Assembly (NCBI GenBank): GCA_905214465.1
Contig: CAJMMD010000001.1
Location: forward strand, 1-64,000
Source of the DNA: an uncultured bacterium
GTDB lineage: Bacteria > Actinomycetota > Coriobacteriia > Coriobacteriales > Coriobacteriaceae
Direction: 5' to 3'
DNA length: 64,000 nucleotides
In this document: one piece after another, positions 53,973-62,672 of the stretch
Position numbering within the stretch: position 1 is the stretch's first letter
Layout: every line of letters starts with the position of its first letter
Made by a program: the position numbers and the translations under genes
Notes under the pieces: model-generated
What the model was told of the DNA's origin: nothing
The model's input: only the letters and a program-made list of their open reading frames with translations
Database searches by the model: none

Positions 53973-54647
53973 TTGGCCAAGGAGCTCAGCATCTTCGTCG
54001 ACGAGAGCGGCGACCGCGGCGGCAAAGCCCGTTACTACCTGCTCACACTCGTCTTTCACGACCAGGCAGACAGCATCGCCGGGGCGGTCACGGGCTATGA
54101 GGCCAAGCTTGCCAGGGCCGATCTCCCTAACATTCCGTTTCACTCCGAGCCTCTCATGAACGGGCACAAGGACTATGAGTTTCTTGACATCGAGCAGCGC
54201 AAGGTGATGCTCGCCTACTTCTCCTCGTTCATCCGCAAACTTCCCATTTCCTATATCACGTTCGTCTACCGCCGCAGCCAGTTCGAAGACCCGGCAAGGC
54301 TAATGGAGCGTATGGGGCGCGATATCTCCTCTGCCATGATTGAACACCTGGGCTTCTTTCAATCCTTCGACGATGTGAAGGTTTACTACGACAACGGTCA
54401 GGACATTGTCAAGCAGGCGCTCGACCGCTCGGTGGGCAAGGTCCTCTCAAAAGGGGTCGTCCGACGCCGCAAGACCTCGATGACCGACTACCGCCTCGAG
54501 CAAGTGGCGGATTACCTCTGCACCATCGAACTTGCCTTGGTCAAGTACGAGGCCAAGGAGAACGGTGAGACGTACAACAAGTTCTTCGGAGGTATAGGCT
54601 CTTTCAAGAGGAACTGGCTCAAGCAAGCCCGCAGCAAGCGGATATAG
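53973..54647 (+). CDS. DUF3800 domain protein
   Basis: A 224-residue protein: ELSIFVDESGDRGG at the N-terminus has the DESG motif of DUF3800, with ITFVYRRSQF and VKVYYDNGQDIVKQAL further on. The family has an RNase H-like fold and is common on mobile elements; a nuclease role is suspected but unproven. The TTG start follows TTAGGAGTCCCCA. It is the last gene of the island before guaA. Confidence 0.85.
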   Translation: MAKELSIFVDESGDRGGKARYYLLTLVFHDQADSIAGAVTGYEAKLARADLPNIPFHSEPLMNGHKDYEFLDIEQRKVMLAYFSSFIRKLPISYITFVYRRSQFEDPARLMERMGRDISSAMIEHLGFFQSFDDVKVYYDNGQDIVKQALDRSVGKVLSKGVVRRRKTSMTDYRLEQVADYLCTIELALVKYEAKENGETYNKFFGGIGSFKRNWLKQARSKRI

Positions 54648-54901
54648 CTGGTCTCGCGGTTTCGCAAGGAACGGTCAGCTCTCCTCTGGCGAGGAACCCC
54701 GGGCGACGAGCTTCGAGCGGCGGAAGCTGAAGCGCAAGTAGAAGCAGCACGGGCATTGATCGGTGCCGACATGGGCCCAGACGTGAACAGTGCTACGTCC
54801 CCTGTTCACGGGGCGCGAAACCGCAAGGTTGCACAGAGGTTGCAAAACAAGAAGCCCCCGACCTGTTTTCGCAGGTCAGAGGCTTGAAATCAACGAATAT
54901 C
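54648..54901. other. Island end, integrase absent
   Basis: This is where an integrase would be expected, next to the attachment site. Only a short basic frame end (SFERRKLKRK) near 54740 and a GAGCTT-rich hairpin at about 54850-54885 (CCTGTTTTCGCAGG, probably the guaA terminator) are seen. Confidence 0.4.
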
Positions 54902-54915
54902 GTTTACTCCCACTC
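54902..54915. repeat. Right attachment-site repeat (guaA 3' end)
   Basis: GTTTACTCCCACTC; reads GAGTGGGAGTAAAC on the coding strand of guaA and includes its stop codon. Identical to 47100-47113. The second GMP synthase gene ends with a similar GAGTGGGAGTAAG at 24472. Confidence 0.65.
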
Positions 54916-56502
54916 GATCGTCGCGGGCGGCTTGGACGTGATGTCGTAGCACACGCGGTTGGCGCCGGGGACCTCGGCAACGATGCGGCCCGAGATGCGG
55001 GCCAGGACGTCGTAGGGCAGCTTGGCCCAGTCGGCGGTCATGGCATCGCTGGACTCGACGGCGCGCAGGATGATCGGGCGCTGGTAGGTGCGCTCGTCGC
55101 CCATAACGCCCACGGACTTAATGTCGGGCAGGACCGCGAAATACTGCCAGCAGCTGTGCTCGGAGTTGCGCTCGCCGGTCTGCTCAAACAGACGCTGGTT
55201 GTAGGCGTCGAGCTCCTCGCGCACGATAGCGTCGGCATTCTTGAGAATCTCGAGCTTCTCCTTGTCGACCGCACCGATGATGCGGATGGCCAGACCCGGG
55301 CCCGGGAAAGGCTGACGGAACACGATATGACCCGGCAGGCCAAGCGCCAGACCAAGTGCGCGGACCTCGTCCTTAAAGAAGTGGTCGAGCGGCTCAATAA
55401 GGTCGAAGTGCACGCCCTCGGGGAACGGGATCAGGTTGTGGTGGCTCTTGATGGTGGCCGTCTTGCCACCCGTCTTGCGAGCGCCGGACTCGATGATGTC
55501 GGGGTAGATGGTGCCCTGAGCCAGGTACTTGACCGGCTTGCCATCGGTCTCAAGCTGTTGCGCCACGGCGAAGAACTCTTTCCAGAACTGCGTACCGATG
55601 ATGCGGCGCTTCTCCTCGGGCTCGGTCACGCCGGCCAGAAGCTCGGCATAACGGTCCTCGGCGTGGACGTGGATAAAGTCGACGTCAAACTGCTTGGTGA
55701 AGACCTCCTCCACCTGCTCGGGCTCGCCCTTGCGCAGCAGGCCGTGGTTGATGAACACGCAGGTCATCTGCTTGCCCACGGCACGGGCGCCCAGTGCAGC
55801 CACGACGGAGGAATCGACACCGCCAGACAGGGCCAAAATCACGCGGTCGTCGCCGACCTTCTCGCGGAACTCGGCCGTCATGGTCTCGACCAGGTTGTCC
55901 ATGCTCCAGTTGGGCTCCAGGCCGCAGATCTCAAACAGGAAGTTGCTCAGCAGCTGCTGACCGTACTCGGAGTGCTTGACCTCGGGGTGGAACTGCGTGG
56001 TGAAAATCTTGCGCTCGACGCACTCCATGGCGGCAACCGGGCACACGTCAGTGCTGGCGGTAACGGTAAAGCCCTCGGGCACCTCGGACACGGCGTCGCG
56101 GTGGCTCATCCACACGGTTTGCTCCATGGGCGTGGAGTTAAAGAGCTTGGCGCCGGCAGTGCGCGTAATAGTGGCGCGGCCGTACTCGCCCACCTCGGAG
56201 TGCCCGACCTTGCCGCCGAGCGTCACGGCCGTGATCTGATGGCCGTAGCAGAAGCCCAGGACGGGAAGGCCCAGGTCAAAGATGGCAGGATCGATGGACG
56301 GAGCGTCCTCGGCGTACACAGAGGCCGGGCCGCCAGAAAGGATGAGCGCAGAGGCGTTCATCTCGCGAATCTCATCGGCCGAGATGTCGCAGGGAACGAT
56401 CTCGGAATACACGTTGAGGTCGCGGACGCGACGGGCAATGAGCTGACCGTACTGCGCACCAAAGTCGAGTACGAGGACCTTTGCGGAAGCCTTTTGATCC
56501 AT
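54904..56502 (-). CDS. guaA: GMP synthase (glutamine-hydrolysing)
   Basis: A 532-residue enzyme that converts XMP to GMP. The class I amidotransferase domain has LDFGAQYGQLIARRVRDLNV, the nucleophile loop VLGFCYGHQ and QFHPEVKHS; the ATP-pyrophosphatase domain has LALSGGVDSSVVAAL, CVFINHGLLRKGE and PFPGPGLAIRIIG; the C-terminus is ATIEWE. ATG 56502 follows AAGAGGGGGAAACC. Its 3' end is the attachment site of the adjacent island and stays intact because the repeat restores it. Confidence 0.96.
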   Translation of the reverse strand: MDQKASAKVLVLDFGAQYGQLIARRVRDLNVYSEIVPCDISADEIREMNASALILSGGPASVYAEDAPSIDPAIFDLGLPVLGFCYGHQITAVTLGGKVGHSEVGEYGRATITRTAGAKLFNSTPMEQTVWMSHRDAVSEVPEGFTVTASTDVCPVAAMECVERKIFTTQFHPEVKHSEYGQQLLSNFLFEICGLEPNWSMDNLVETMTAEFREKVGDDRVILALSGGVDSSVVAALGARAVGKQMTCVFINHGLLRKGEPEQVEEVFTKQFDVDFIHVHAEDRYAELLAGVTEPEEKRRIIGTQFWKEFFAVAQQLETDGKPVKYLAQGTIYPDIIESGARKTGGKTATIKSHHNLIPFPEGVHFDLIEPLDHFFKDEVRALGLALGLPGHIVFRQPFPGPGLAIRIIGAVDKEKLEILKNADAIVREELDAYNQRLFEQTGERNSEHSCWQYFAVLPDIKSVGVMGDERTYQRPIILRAVESSDAMTADWAKLPYDVLARISGRIVAEVPGANRVCYDITSKPPATIEWE

Positions 56503-56770
56503 GGTTTCCCCCTCTTGTTGGCGGGGAGCCGGTGCCCACCCGCGTGAATGAACGAAAATAACTTCCATAGTGTACACGTTATATGGGGTTTCTCGTCCCT
56601 CGCGGCCATCAGCGCACGGCAAACGCACGACCTGGGCCCTTATTTGACGGCAATTGAAGTATTACTAAACATTACAGATGATGTATTACGTTTGAACATT
56701 GGACGCCCTGTGCCACAATACTGCCGAACGACTCCGCCCTTGCGGCGACAAAACCGATAGGAATACCAGC

Positions 56771-57784
56771 ATGAAGCGCATCCTTCTCATCGCCACGGGC
56801 GGCACCATCGCATCGACCGAGGACGGCAACGGCCTCTCCCCCGCCCTGACCGGTGAGGAGCTCGCCCAGAGCGTCCCCGAGATCTCGGGCCTCTGCGAGC
56901 TCGACGTCGTGCAGCCCATGAACATCGACAGCACCAATATGCGCCCCAGTGACTGGATGCGTATCCGCGACGTCATCGTCGAGGGTTATGCCGACCACGA
57001 CGGCTTCGTGATTCTGCACGGCACCGACACCATGAGCTACACCGCGGCGGCGCTTTCCTATCTGATTCAGGACAGCCCCAAGCCTATCGTACTCACCGGC
57101 TCGCAAAAGCCCATGGGCAATCCCTTTACCGACGCCAAGCTCAACCTGTACCAGAGCCTGCTCTATGCGCTCGACGAGCACTCGCACGACGTCTCAATCG
57201 TGTTTGGCGGCGTAGCCATTGCCGGTACGCGCGCCCGCAAACAGCGCACCATGAGCTTTAACGCGTTCATTAGCGTCAACTATCCGCCCATCGCCTATAT
57301 CCGCAACGACCGCATCGTGCGCAACGGGCTTCACGGCACGCATCAGGGCGAAAACCCGGTGCGTTTCTACGACAGCATCGACCCGCGCGTATTTGTACTC
57401 AAGCTCACGCCCGGCGTAAACCCGGGCATCCTCGACGCCCTTGCCGATAGCTACGACGCTGTAATCCTTGAGACCTTTGGCATTGGCGGTATCCCCGAGT
57501 TTGGCGAGTCGGGCGAGTCGTTCCAAGAGGCGATTTTCCGCTGGGTCGATTCGGGCCGCACCGTCGTTATGACCACGCAGGTCCCCGAAGAGGGCCTTGA
57601 TCTGGGTGTTTATGAGGTCGGCCGTGCCTACGCCGATCATCCGGGCATTTTGCGCGGCGACGACATGACCACCGAGACGCTCGTGGCCAAGACCATGTGG
57701 GCGCTCGGCCAGTCACGCGATGCCGCCGAGATCCAGCGCCTGTTCTACAGCCAAGTCAACCACGACCGCATCCCGATGGCGTAA
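56771..57784 (+). CDS. ansA: Type I L-asparaginase
   Basis: A 337-residue enzyme that hydrolyses asparagine to aspartate and ammonia. LIATGGTIAST holds the nucleophilic threonine (T12) and VILHGTDTMSYTAAALS the second catalytic Thr-Asp. There is no signal peptide, so it is cytoplasmic. ATG 56771 follows AGGAATACCAGC; an upstream in-frame extension is not supported. It is divergent from guaA, sharing a 268-base promoter region. Confidence 0.93.
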   Translation: MKRILLIATGGTIASTEDGNGLSPALTGEELAQSVPEISGLCELDVVQPMNIDSTNMRPSDWMRIRDVIVEGYADHDGFVILHGTDTMSYTAAALSYLIQDSPKPIVLTGSQKPMGNPFTDAKLNLYQSLLYALDEHSHDVSIVFGGVAIAGTRARKQRTMSFNAFISVNYPPIAYIRNDRIVRNGLHGTHQGENPVRFYDSIDPRVFVLKLTPGVNPGILDALADSYDAVILETFGIGGIPEFGESGESFQEAIFRWVDSGRTVVMTTQVPEEGLDLGVYEVGRAYADHPGILRGDDMTTETLVAKTMWALGQSRDAAEIQRLFYSQVNHDRIPMA

Positions 57785-57806
57785 TTCAGTTGTCGACGGG
57801 TATCCC

Positions 57807-58025
57807 CTATTCGATGCCCTCGAGAAGCTCTGATACCGTCATGCCGAGTGCGGGCGCGATCTTAAATAGAACCTTGAGCGTGAAATTTGCCGTCCCATCT
57901 TCGATTCGGTCGAGGTAGGGTCGGCTGATTCCTGTCGCCACACAAAAATCGACCTTGGAGATACCAAGGTCCTTGCGCGTCTGCTCGACTCGCTTGCCAA
58001 GAATCTGTTTCGCACGTTCGTCCAT
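57807..58025 (-). CDS. Small XRE-family regulator
   Basis: A 72-residue Cro/C1-type protein: KRVEQTRKDLGISKVDFCVA, then TGISRPYLDRIEDGTANFTL and LFKIAPALGMTVSELLE. It is divergent from the gene at 58102 with a perfect 26-base palindrome between them, which is its likely operator. Confidence 0.88.
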   Translation of the reverse strand: MDERAKQILGKRVEQTRKDLGISKVDFCVATGISRPYLDRIEDGTANFTLKVLFKIAPALGMTVSELLEGIE

Positions 58026-58053
58026 GCAGCCGAGTTTGAAATGGAGCTGAACA

Positions 58054-58079
58054 AAAACGTAAACTATAGTTTACGTTTT
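58054..58079. promoter_or_regulatory. Perfect 26-bp palindromic operator
   Basis: AAAACGTAAACTA and its exact complement TAGTTTACGTTTT meet with no spacer, midway between the divergent XRE gene and the gene at 58102. It is the probable XRE binding site controlling both. Confidence 0.7.
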
Positions 58080-58101
58080 GCCGAATACACAGGAGTTTTC
58101 T

Positions 58102-58491
58102 ATGTCGGGTTCTTCGGTCCGCATGCACCGAACTACGCTTCGCACAAACAGCGCACCGCCCAAGCTCGTCGTTGTTGAAGCTGAATGCCTTTCGCCCGAT
58201 GAGCGCACAGCATTTGCATTGCTATCAAGTCGCGTCGCCGCCGTTCTGGTCCCTTGCCCGGCGCAAGGTGAACTTGCCATCCAATGCCAAGCGCACAGCT
58301 GCTCGCTCAATCAGGCTGCCGTAATCGCAACCAGCCAACGCGGTCTGCCCCTTCTCCTGGAAGCCGGTATCGCGCTCGCCCTTCGCGGCGCCGGATACGA
58401 AAACGAGGCCGCCGCCGACATGGTCTTTAAACCACGATCGAGCGGCGGCCTCGCAGCAGCCCTTGAATATGCGTGCAGGCTCGTTGCCTAA
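58102..58491 (+). CDS. Protein of unknown function, divergent from XRE gene
   Basis: A 129-residue soluble protein. After a basic 20-residue start (SVRMHRTTLRTN) it has PPKLVVVEAECLSPDERTAF, ALLSSRVAAVLVPCP and QRGLPLLLEAGIALALRGAG, an alternating alpha/beta pattern. I do not recognise the family. ATG 58102 follows AGGAGTTTTCT. It is probably repressed by the XRE protein through the palindrome. Confidence 0.65.
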   Translation: MSGSSVRMHRTTLRTNSAPPKLVVVEAECLSPDERTAFALLSSRVAAVLVPCPAQGELAIQCQAHSCSLNQAAVIATSQRGLPLLLEAGIALALRGAGYENEAAADMVFKPRSSGGLAAALEYACRLVA

Positions 58492-58500
58492 AAGGACAGG

Positions 58501-58884
58501 CTAGAAACCAAGGCCAAAGCCCGTTCCGGTAATCGCCGAGTACATAAAGTAAACGTTGACCACGTTGAGGAACACACCCGTGATGCAACCGTTGCGCAGG
58601 TAGCGCTCGCACACGATGCGCGCCATGGCGGCGGAGTCATCATTGTTCTTTGCCTGGCGTCCCGCCGTAAAATACGTCGCCACGCTCAGCAGCAAGTTGA
58701 GCACCGGCAGCGCCAGCAACTCGTAGCTCTTGCCCCAGCGCGTCGCCTCGCCGGCGGCATTAAACTTTGTTGCCACCTCGGGACCAATGTTGGGGATAAC
58801 ACACGCTGCGACCACCAGCGGAATCACCGCAAGCACGAGCAGCGCAATACCCATGTAGCCGGCTTTTTTGCCATATTTAAACAT
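58501..58884 (-). CDS. DUF1648-type membrane protein
   Basis: A 127-residue protein with three or four helices. IALLVLAVIPLVVAACVIPN, then GPEVATKFNAAGEATRWGKS, matches the DUF1648 motif (helix followed by hxFNxxGExxxWG) found at the N-terminus of SdpI-like immunity proteins. It lies 11 bases after YchF on the same strand and may share its transcript. Function unknown. Confidence 0.8.
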   Translation of the reverse strand: MFKYGKKAGYMGIALLVLAVIPLVVAACVIPNIGPEVATKFNAAGEATRWGKSYELLALPVLNLLLSVATYFTAGRQAKNNDDSAAMARIVCERYLRNGCITGVFLNVVNVYFMYSAITGTGFGLGF

Positions 58885-58895
58885 GTGCGTCGTCC

Positions 58896-59972
58896 TTACA
58901 CGTTAAAGCGGAAGTGCACGACGTCGCCATCGGCCATGACATAGTCCTTGCCCTCAATACGCAGCTTGCCGGCGGCCTTGGCGCCCTGCTCTCCGCCGAG
59001 CTCGATGTAGTCGTCATAGCCAATGACCTCGGCCTTAATAAAGCCGCGCTCAAAGTCGGTGTGGATGACACCGGCAGCCTGCGGAGCGGTCGCACCCTGA
59101 CGCACCGTCCAGGCCTTGACCTCCATCTCGCCGGCCGTAAAGAACGACTGCAGGCCGAGCAGCTTATAGGCCGCCTGCGCGAGCACGTCCAGGCCGGGCT
59201 GCTCCAAGCCCAGGCTCTCCAGGTAGTCGGCGGCGTCCTCGGGATCGAGCTCGGAAAGCTCGGCCTCGATCTTGGCGCAGATGGGCAGCGGCTTGACGCC
59301 ATCGATGGGCGCCAGGTCCTCGTTGAGCATGTCCTCGTCCACGTTTGCCACGTACAGGATGGGCTTCATGGTGAGCAGGAACAGGCCCTTGGCGGCAGCA
59401 CGCTCCTCGTCGGTCATCTCCATGGATGCGGCGCGCTTGCCCTCGTTAAGCCAGGCGAGCAGGCGCTTGGCGACCTCGAACTTGGGCATGAGCTCCTTGT
59501 CGCGCTTGGCCTCCTTCTCGAGCTTGGGCAGCTGCTTCTCGAGCGTGCCCATGTCGGCCAGGATGAGCTCGGTCATGATGGTGTCGGCATCGCCGGCGGG
59601 ATCGACGAACTCGCCCGTACGGCCCACCTCACGCATGACGTTGGGATCCTTAAAGTAGCGCACGACCTCGCAGATGGCGTCGGTCTCGCGAATGTTGGCC
59701 AGGAACTGGTTGCCCAAGCCCTCGCCCTCGTTGGCGCCCTTCACCAGACCTGCGATGTCGACGAACTCGACCGTCGCCGGCACAATGCGACCCGGGTTAA
59801 CGATGTCGGCGAGCTTTTGCAGGCGGCTATCGGGCACGTCGACGATACCCACGTTGGGGTCGATCGTGGCGAACGGATAGTTGGCGGCAAGGCCGGTCTT
59901 TTTGGTAAGCGCGGTGAACAGCGTCGACTTGCCTACGTTGGGCAGGCCCACGATACCGATGGAAAGGGACAC
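58896..59972 (-). CDS. ychF: Redox-regulated ATPase YchF
   Basis: A 358-residue Obg-family P-loop protein that prefers ATP and binds ribosomes. GIVGLPNVGKSTLFTAL is G1, VEFVDIAGLVKGANEGEGLG is G3, and NVDEDML replaces the usual NKxD, which explains ATP preference. The C-terminal TGS domain ends with GDVVHFRFNV. The GTG start at 59972 is chosen because AAAAGGAG lies 5 bases before it; the frame upstream to 60059 is non-coding. Confidence 0.96.
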   Translation of the reverse strand: MSLSIGIVGLPNVGKSTLFTALTKKTGLAANYPFATIDPNVGIVDVPDSRLQKLADIVNPGRIVPATVEFVDIAGLVKGANEGEGLGNQFLANIRETDAICEVVRYFKDPNVMREVGRTGEFVDPAGDADTIMTELILADMGTLEKQLPKLEKEAKRDKELMPKFEVAKRLLAWLNEGKRAASMEMTDEERAAAKGLFLLTMKPILYVANVDEDMLNEDLAPIDGVKPLPICAKIEAELSELDPEDAADYLESLGLEQPGLDVLAQAAYKLLGLQSFFTAGEMEVKAWTVRQGATAPQAAGVIHTDFERGFIKAEVIGYDDYIELGGEQGAKAAGKLRIEGKDYVMADGDVVHFRFNV

Positions 59973-60086
59973 GACAGCTCCTTTTGGTACAAGCATTTCA
60001 AACTGCATAAGTATAGCGCCGCCGCAGCATCTGGGCGAACCCGGACGCCACGGCGGCACGAATGAAGCAGAGATAGGGGTCGCTGA

Positions 60087-61340
60087 CTAGTCCGCGAGCT
60101 TCTCCACCTGGTCGAGCATCTTATCGAGCTTGGCCTTTGCCTCGGCCTTGACCTTCTGGGCTTCTTCGTGGGCCTTCGCCTTCTGGGCGGCCTTTTCCTC
60201 GGCTTCGGGATCGACGACGACCAGATTGGACGCGTCGTGCTCAACCAACTTGAGCGCATGCTCAGGGCACACCTTGACGCAGGCACCGCAGCCCAAGCAA
60301 TACGTGGACTCCAGTGCAAAGCGGCCGCTTCCCACCAGATCGCAGGCGAACGTGGGGCACACATTGACGCACTCGCCGCACGACGTGCACTTGTCAAAAT
60401 CGCATTCCGGCGTGCTCACCCGCATGTTCTGGGCAAGCTCGGGGTGGTTTTGCAGCGTCGAGAGCACCAGCTGCCGCCCGTGCGTGAGCGAACGGCGACG
60501 CTTGGTCGTCGTGGTGCCGCACATGGTGTTGAGCGTACGCTCCAACTGGGTAATCTGATGGCGATGGGCTTTGAGCTTCTGCGTCACCGAGGCCAGTGCC
60601 GCCGTTGCCGGATTGAGCTTTGTCACGGTAAGGCCCGTGGTGCGGGCGATCTTTTCCATGTACTCCTTGCGCTCGTACTCGCGGCGCTTATGACATTTGA
60701 GGCTCTTGGGATCGACCTCCAGACCCATGCCCGTGCCGGCCCACTCCTCGGCCTTCGCAATCGCCTCGCCCAGGATGTCCTCACCGCCGGTGTTGCGGCA
60801 CTTATCGCACACGCCCAGTGGCAGGTACACGCTCACGTTGGGATAGTCCGCCAGTACCGAGAACCAGGTCTCGGCCGTAATATCGCCCACGCAGGCGACA
60901 ACAACCTCGTTCTCGCGCGGCATGCGCTTAAGGGCACGCGTGCAGGTAACGTAGGCGGTCTCGTGGCTCGTAGCCGCCGAGACAATGTCGTCGTAAAGGT
61001 TTTTGGGCGCCAGACGCGGCGAAATAATCGCCTCAGTCGGACAGGCGGCAGCGCACAGGCCGCACTTGCGGCAGGTATCGAGGATCTCGATGGCGTCTTC
61101 CTCGACCTCGATGGCGTTGACCGGGCACACGTCCATGCACGCAGTGCAGCCGCTCTTTTCGTTTTTGCAGGTCAGACACGGAATCGTGTTGCCGCGCGGA
61201 CGCTCCTTGTAGTCGGCAGGATTCCACTGCGGCGCCGACGGATCGAGCGCGTCGGTCACGCCGCCAAGCGGGTTTTTAAGAAAGTCGAAACCCTTGCTGA
61301 TCTCGATAATGTCATCAAACAGATCGTGTTCCTGCGCCAT
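60087..61340 (-). CDS. Polyferredoxin-like 4Fe-4S protein
   Basis: A 417-residue soluble iron-sulfur protein. Two ferredoxin clusters are near the N-terminus (CTACMDVCP, CRKCGLCAAACP), and two near the C-terminus (CTSCGECVNVCP, CLGCGACVKVCP). The middle section (LPLGVCDKCRNTGGED) has further cysteines and resembles the segment that bridges clusters in bacterial hydrogenase or Hdr-like electron-transfer proteins. The last 60 residues are a Lys/Ala/Glu coiled coil. AGGGAGGGGCC precedes ATG 61340. The redox partner is not encoded nearby. Confidence 0.88.
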   Translation of the reverse strand: MAQEHDLFDDIIEISKGFDFLKNPLGGVTDALDPSAPQWNPADYKERPRGNTIPCLTCKNEKSGCTACMDVCPVNAIEVEEDAIEILDTCRKCGLCAAACPTEAIISPRLAPKNLYDDIVSAATSHETAYVTCTRALKRMPRENEVVVACVGDITAETWFSVLADYPNVSVYLPLGVCDKCRNTGGEDILGEAIAKAEEWAGTGMGLEVDPKSLKCHKRREYERKEYMEKIARTTGLTVTKLNPATAALASVTQKLKAHRHQITQLERTLNTMCGTTTTKRRRSLTHGRQLVLSTLQNHPELAQNMRVSTPECDFDKCTSCGECVNVCPTFACDLVGSGRFALESTYCLGCGACVKVCPEHALKLVEHDASNLVVVDPEAEEKAAQKAKAHEEAQKVKAEAKAKLDKMLDQVEKLAD

Positions 61341-61491
61341 GCGCGGCCCCTCCCTGAGCAGTGCAAACAAGCAAGAGATAATAATACGCTATCGGCCCGT
61401 GCCTCGGGCAAATTACACGCGGAGCACCTTTGCGGCAAATAGCCTATGGCCTATCGCCGCCCCGATTGCACAAGGTCGATCAAGCGCCAAG

Positions 61492-62559
61492 CTATGCCTC
61501 GCGCATGAGCTCGACGAGCTTTTGCTTGGTCACCTTGGCCTGCTCGTTGGCCATATTGCGTTCGTTTCTTAAGGCCGCATCCGCAACGCTCATCAGGTCG
61601 GCATCGGAAATCTCGCCAAGGCCCAGCTCCTCGAGCGTCGTCGGCAGACCGACGCGCTGACAAAACTCGAGCACCTGTTCAAGCTCGGGCGCACGCTCCA
61701 GACGAAGCTGGACCACCAGACCAAACGCCACGGCCTCGCCGTGCATAGCCTTGCACTCGGGCAAAATCGTCAGGCCGTTGGCGATGGCATGCGCCAACGC
61801 CAAGCCACCGCTCTCAAAGCCAACGCCCGAAAGCAGGATGTTGCACTCGATCAGGCGCTCAACCGCCGGCGATATACGGCCCTTTTTGAGATCGCGCTTG
61901 GCAGCGACACCGCACTCCATAAGTGTGTCGTAGCAGGCACGAGCCGCAACCAGGGCCAAGTGCCCCGGCGCGCCACCGTGCTCGTTGGCGCCGTGCGCCG
62001 CGGCGCACGAACGCGCCTCGAAGTACGTTGCCAGCGCATCGCCCATACCAGCGACCGTCATACGCAGTGGGGCCGCCGCGACCACGTTGGTATCGACCAC
62101 GACCAGGTCTGGATTCTTCTCGAGCATCAGGTAACGGTCGAACGACCCATCCTCGTGATACAGCACCGAAATCGCGCTGCACGGACCGTCCATCGAAGCC
62201 GCCGTGGGGCATACGCACAACGGCAGCTCGGCATAAAACGCAACGGCCTTGGCGATATCGAGCATCTTGCCGCCGCCAATGCCCACCACCATGTCGCAAT
62301 ACTCGGCCTGGGCTTCCTGAGCCATTCCGACAACGGCCCCTTCCGTACACGGACCGTTATAAATCTTAAAGAACGGCTCGCTTAGATCTTCATCCAGAAA
62401 TCCATCGACGATCTGCCTGCACAGCCGATCCTCGGTGCCCTGGTCAAACAAGACATAGGCAGCGCAGCCCAACCATGACAAATACCTGCCCTGACGCGAA
62501 AGTTCGCCCGGCCCCTGAACATACCGGCCGGGACCGCCATAAACCATAGGAAGCGCCAT
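61492..62559 (-). CDS. Glycerol dehydrogenase paralogue
   Basis: A 355-residue iron/zinc-dependent alcohol dehydrogenase of the GldA type. VVGIGGGKMLDIAKAVAF is the NAD-binding loop; metal ligands are the Asp in GMGDALATYFEA, the His in LALAHAIANGL and the His in AMHGEAVAFG. It is similar across its length to the protein at 62673, and probably arose by duplication. It oxidises glycerol or a related diol with NAD+. Metal ligands are intact. Confidence 0.88.
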   Translation of the reverse strand: MALPMVYGGPGRYVQGPGELSRQGRYLSWLGCAAYVLFDQGTEDRLCRQIVDGFLDEDLSEPFFKIYNGPCTEGAVVGMAQEAQAEYCDMVVGIGGGKMLDIAKAVAFYAELPLCVCPTAASMDGPCSAISVLYHEDGSFDRYLMLEKNPDLVVVDTNVVAAAPLRMTVAGMGDALATYFEARSCAAAHGANEHGGAPGHLALVAARACYDTLMECGVAAKRDLKKGRISPAVERLIECNILLSGVGFESGGLALAHAIANGLTILPECKAMHGEAVAFGLVVQLRLERAPELEQVLEFCQRVGLPTTLEELGLGEISDADLMSVADAALRNERNMANEQAKVTKQKLVELMREA

Positions 62560-62626
62560 ACGAGAATCCGCCCTTCATCAAACACCGATTGGTGCAAAGT
62601 AACCTGACCCCTTTGCACCATAGCAA

Positions 62627-62661
62627 AAAGGGGCAAAGCCATCTGTTGGCTTTGCCCCTTC
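62627..62661 (-). terminator. Terminator after gldA
   Basis: AAGGGGCAAAGCCA pairs with TGGCTTTGCCCCTT; on the minus strand the stem ends in TTTTTGC. It separates the two dehydrogenase genes. Confidence 0.8.
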
Positions 62662-62672
62662 CTTAGCTTGAT

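Larger units (their letters stand above)
47100..54915. mobile_element. Putative 7.8-kb genomic island at the 3' end of guaA
   Basis: Bounded by the 14-base direct repeat GTTTACTCCCACTC. Inside are a RES-domain gene, an IS1249-like remnant, a nuclease plus SMC-like ATPase operon, excisionase-like genes and a DUF3800 gene; much of it is visibly less GC-rich than the flanks. The guaA 3' end is a known integration site for islands. No integrase is visible, so the element is probably decayed or mobilised in trans. Confidence 0.65.

Noticed and set aside
56503..56770. Purine riboswitch before guaA
   Set aside because: The leader lacks the TATAA...TACC core of purine riboswitches; the AT-rich part looks like promoter sequence.
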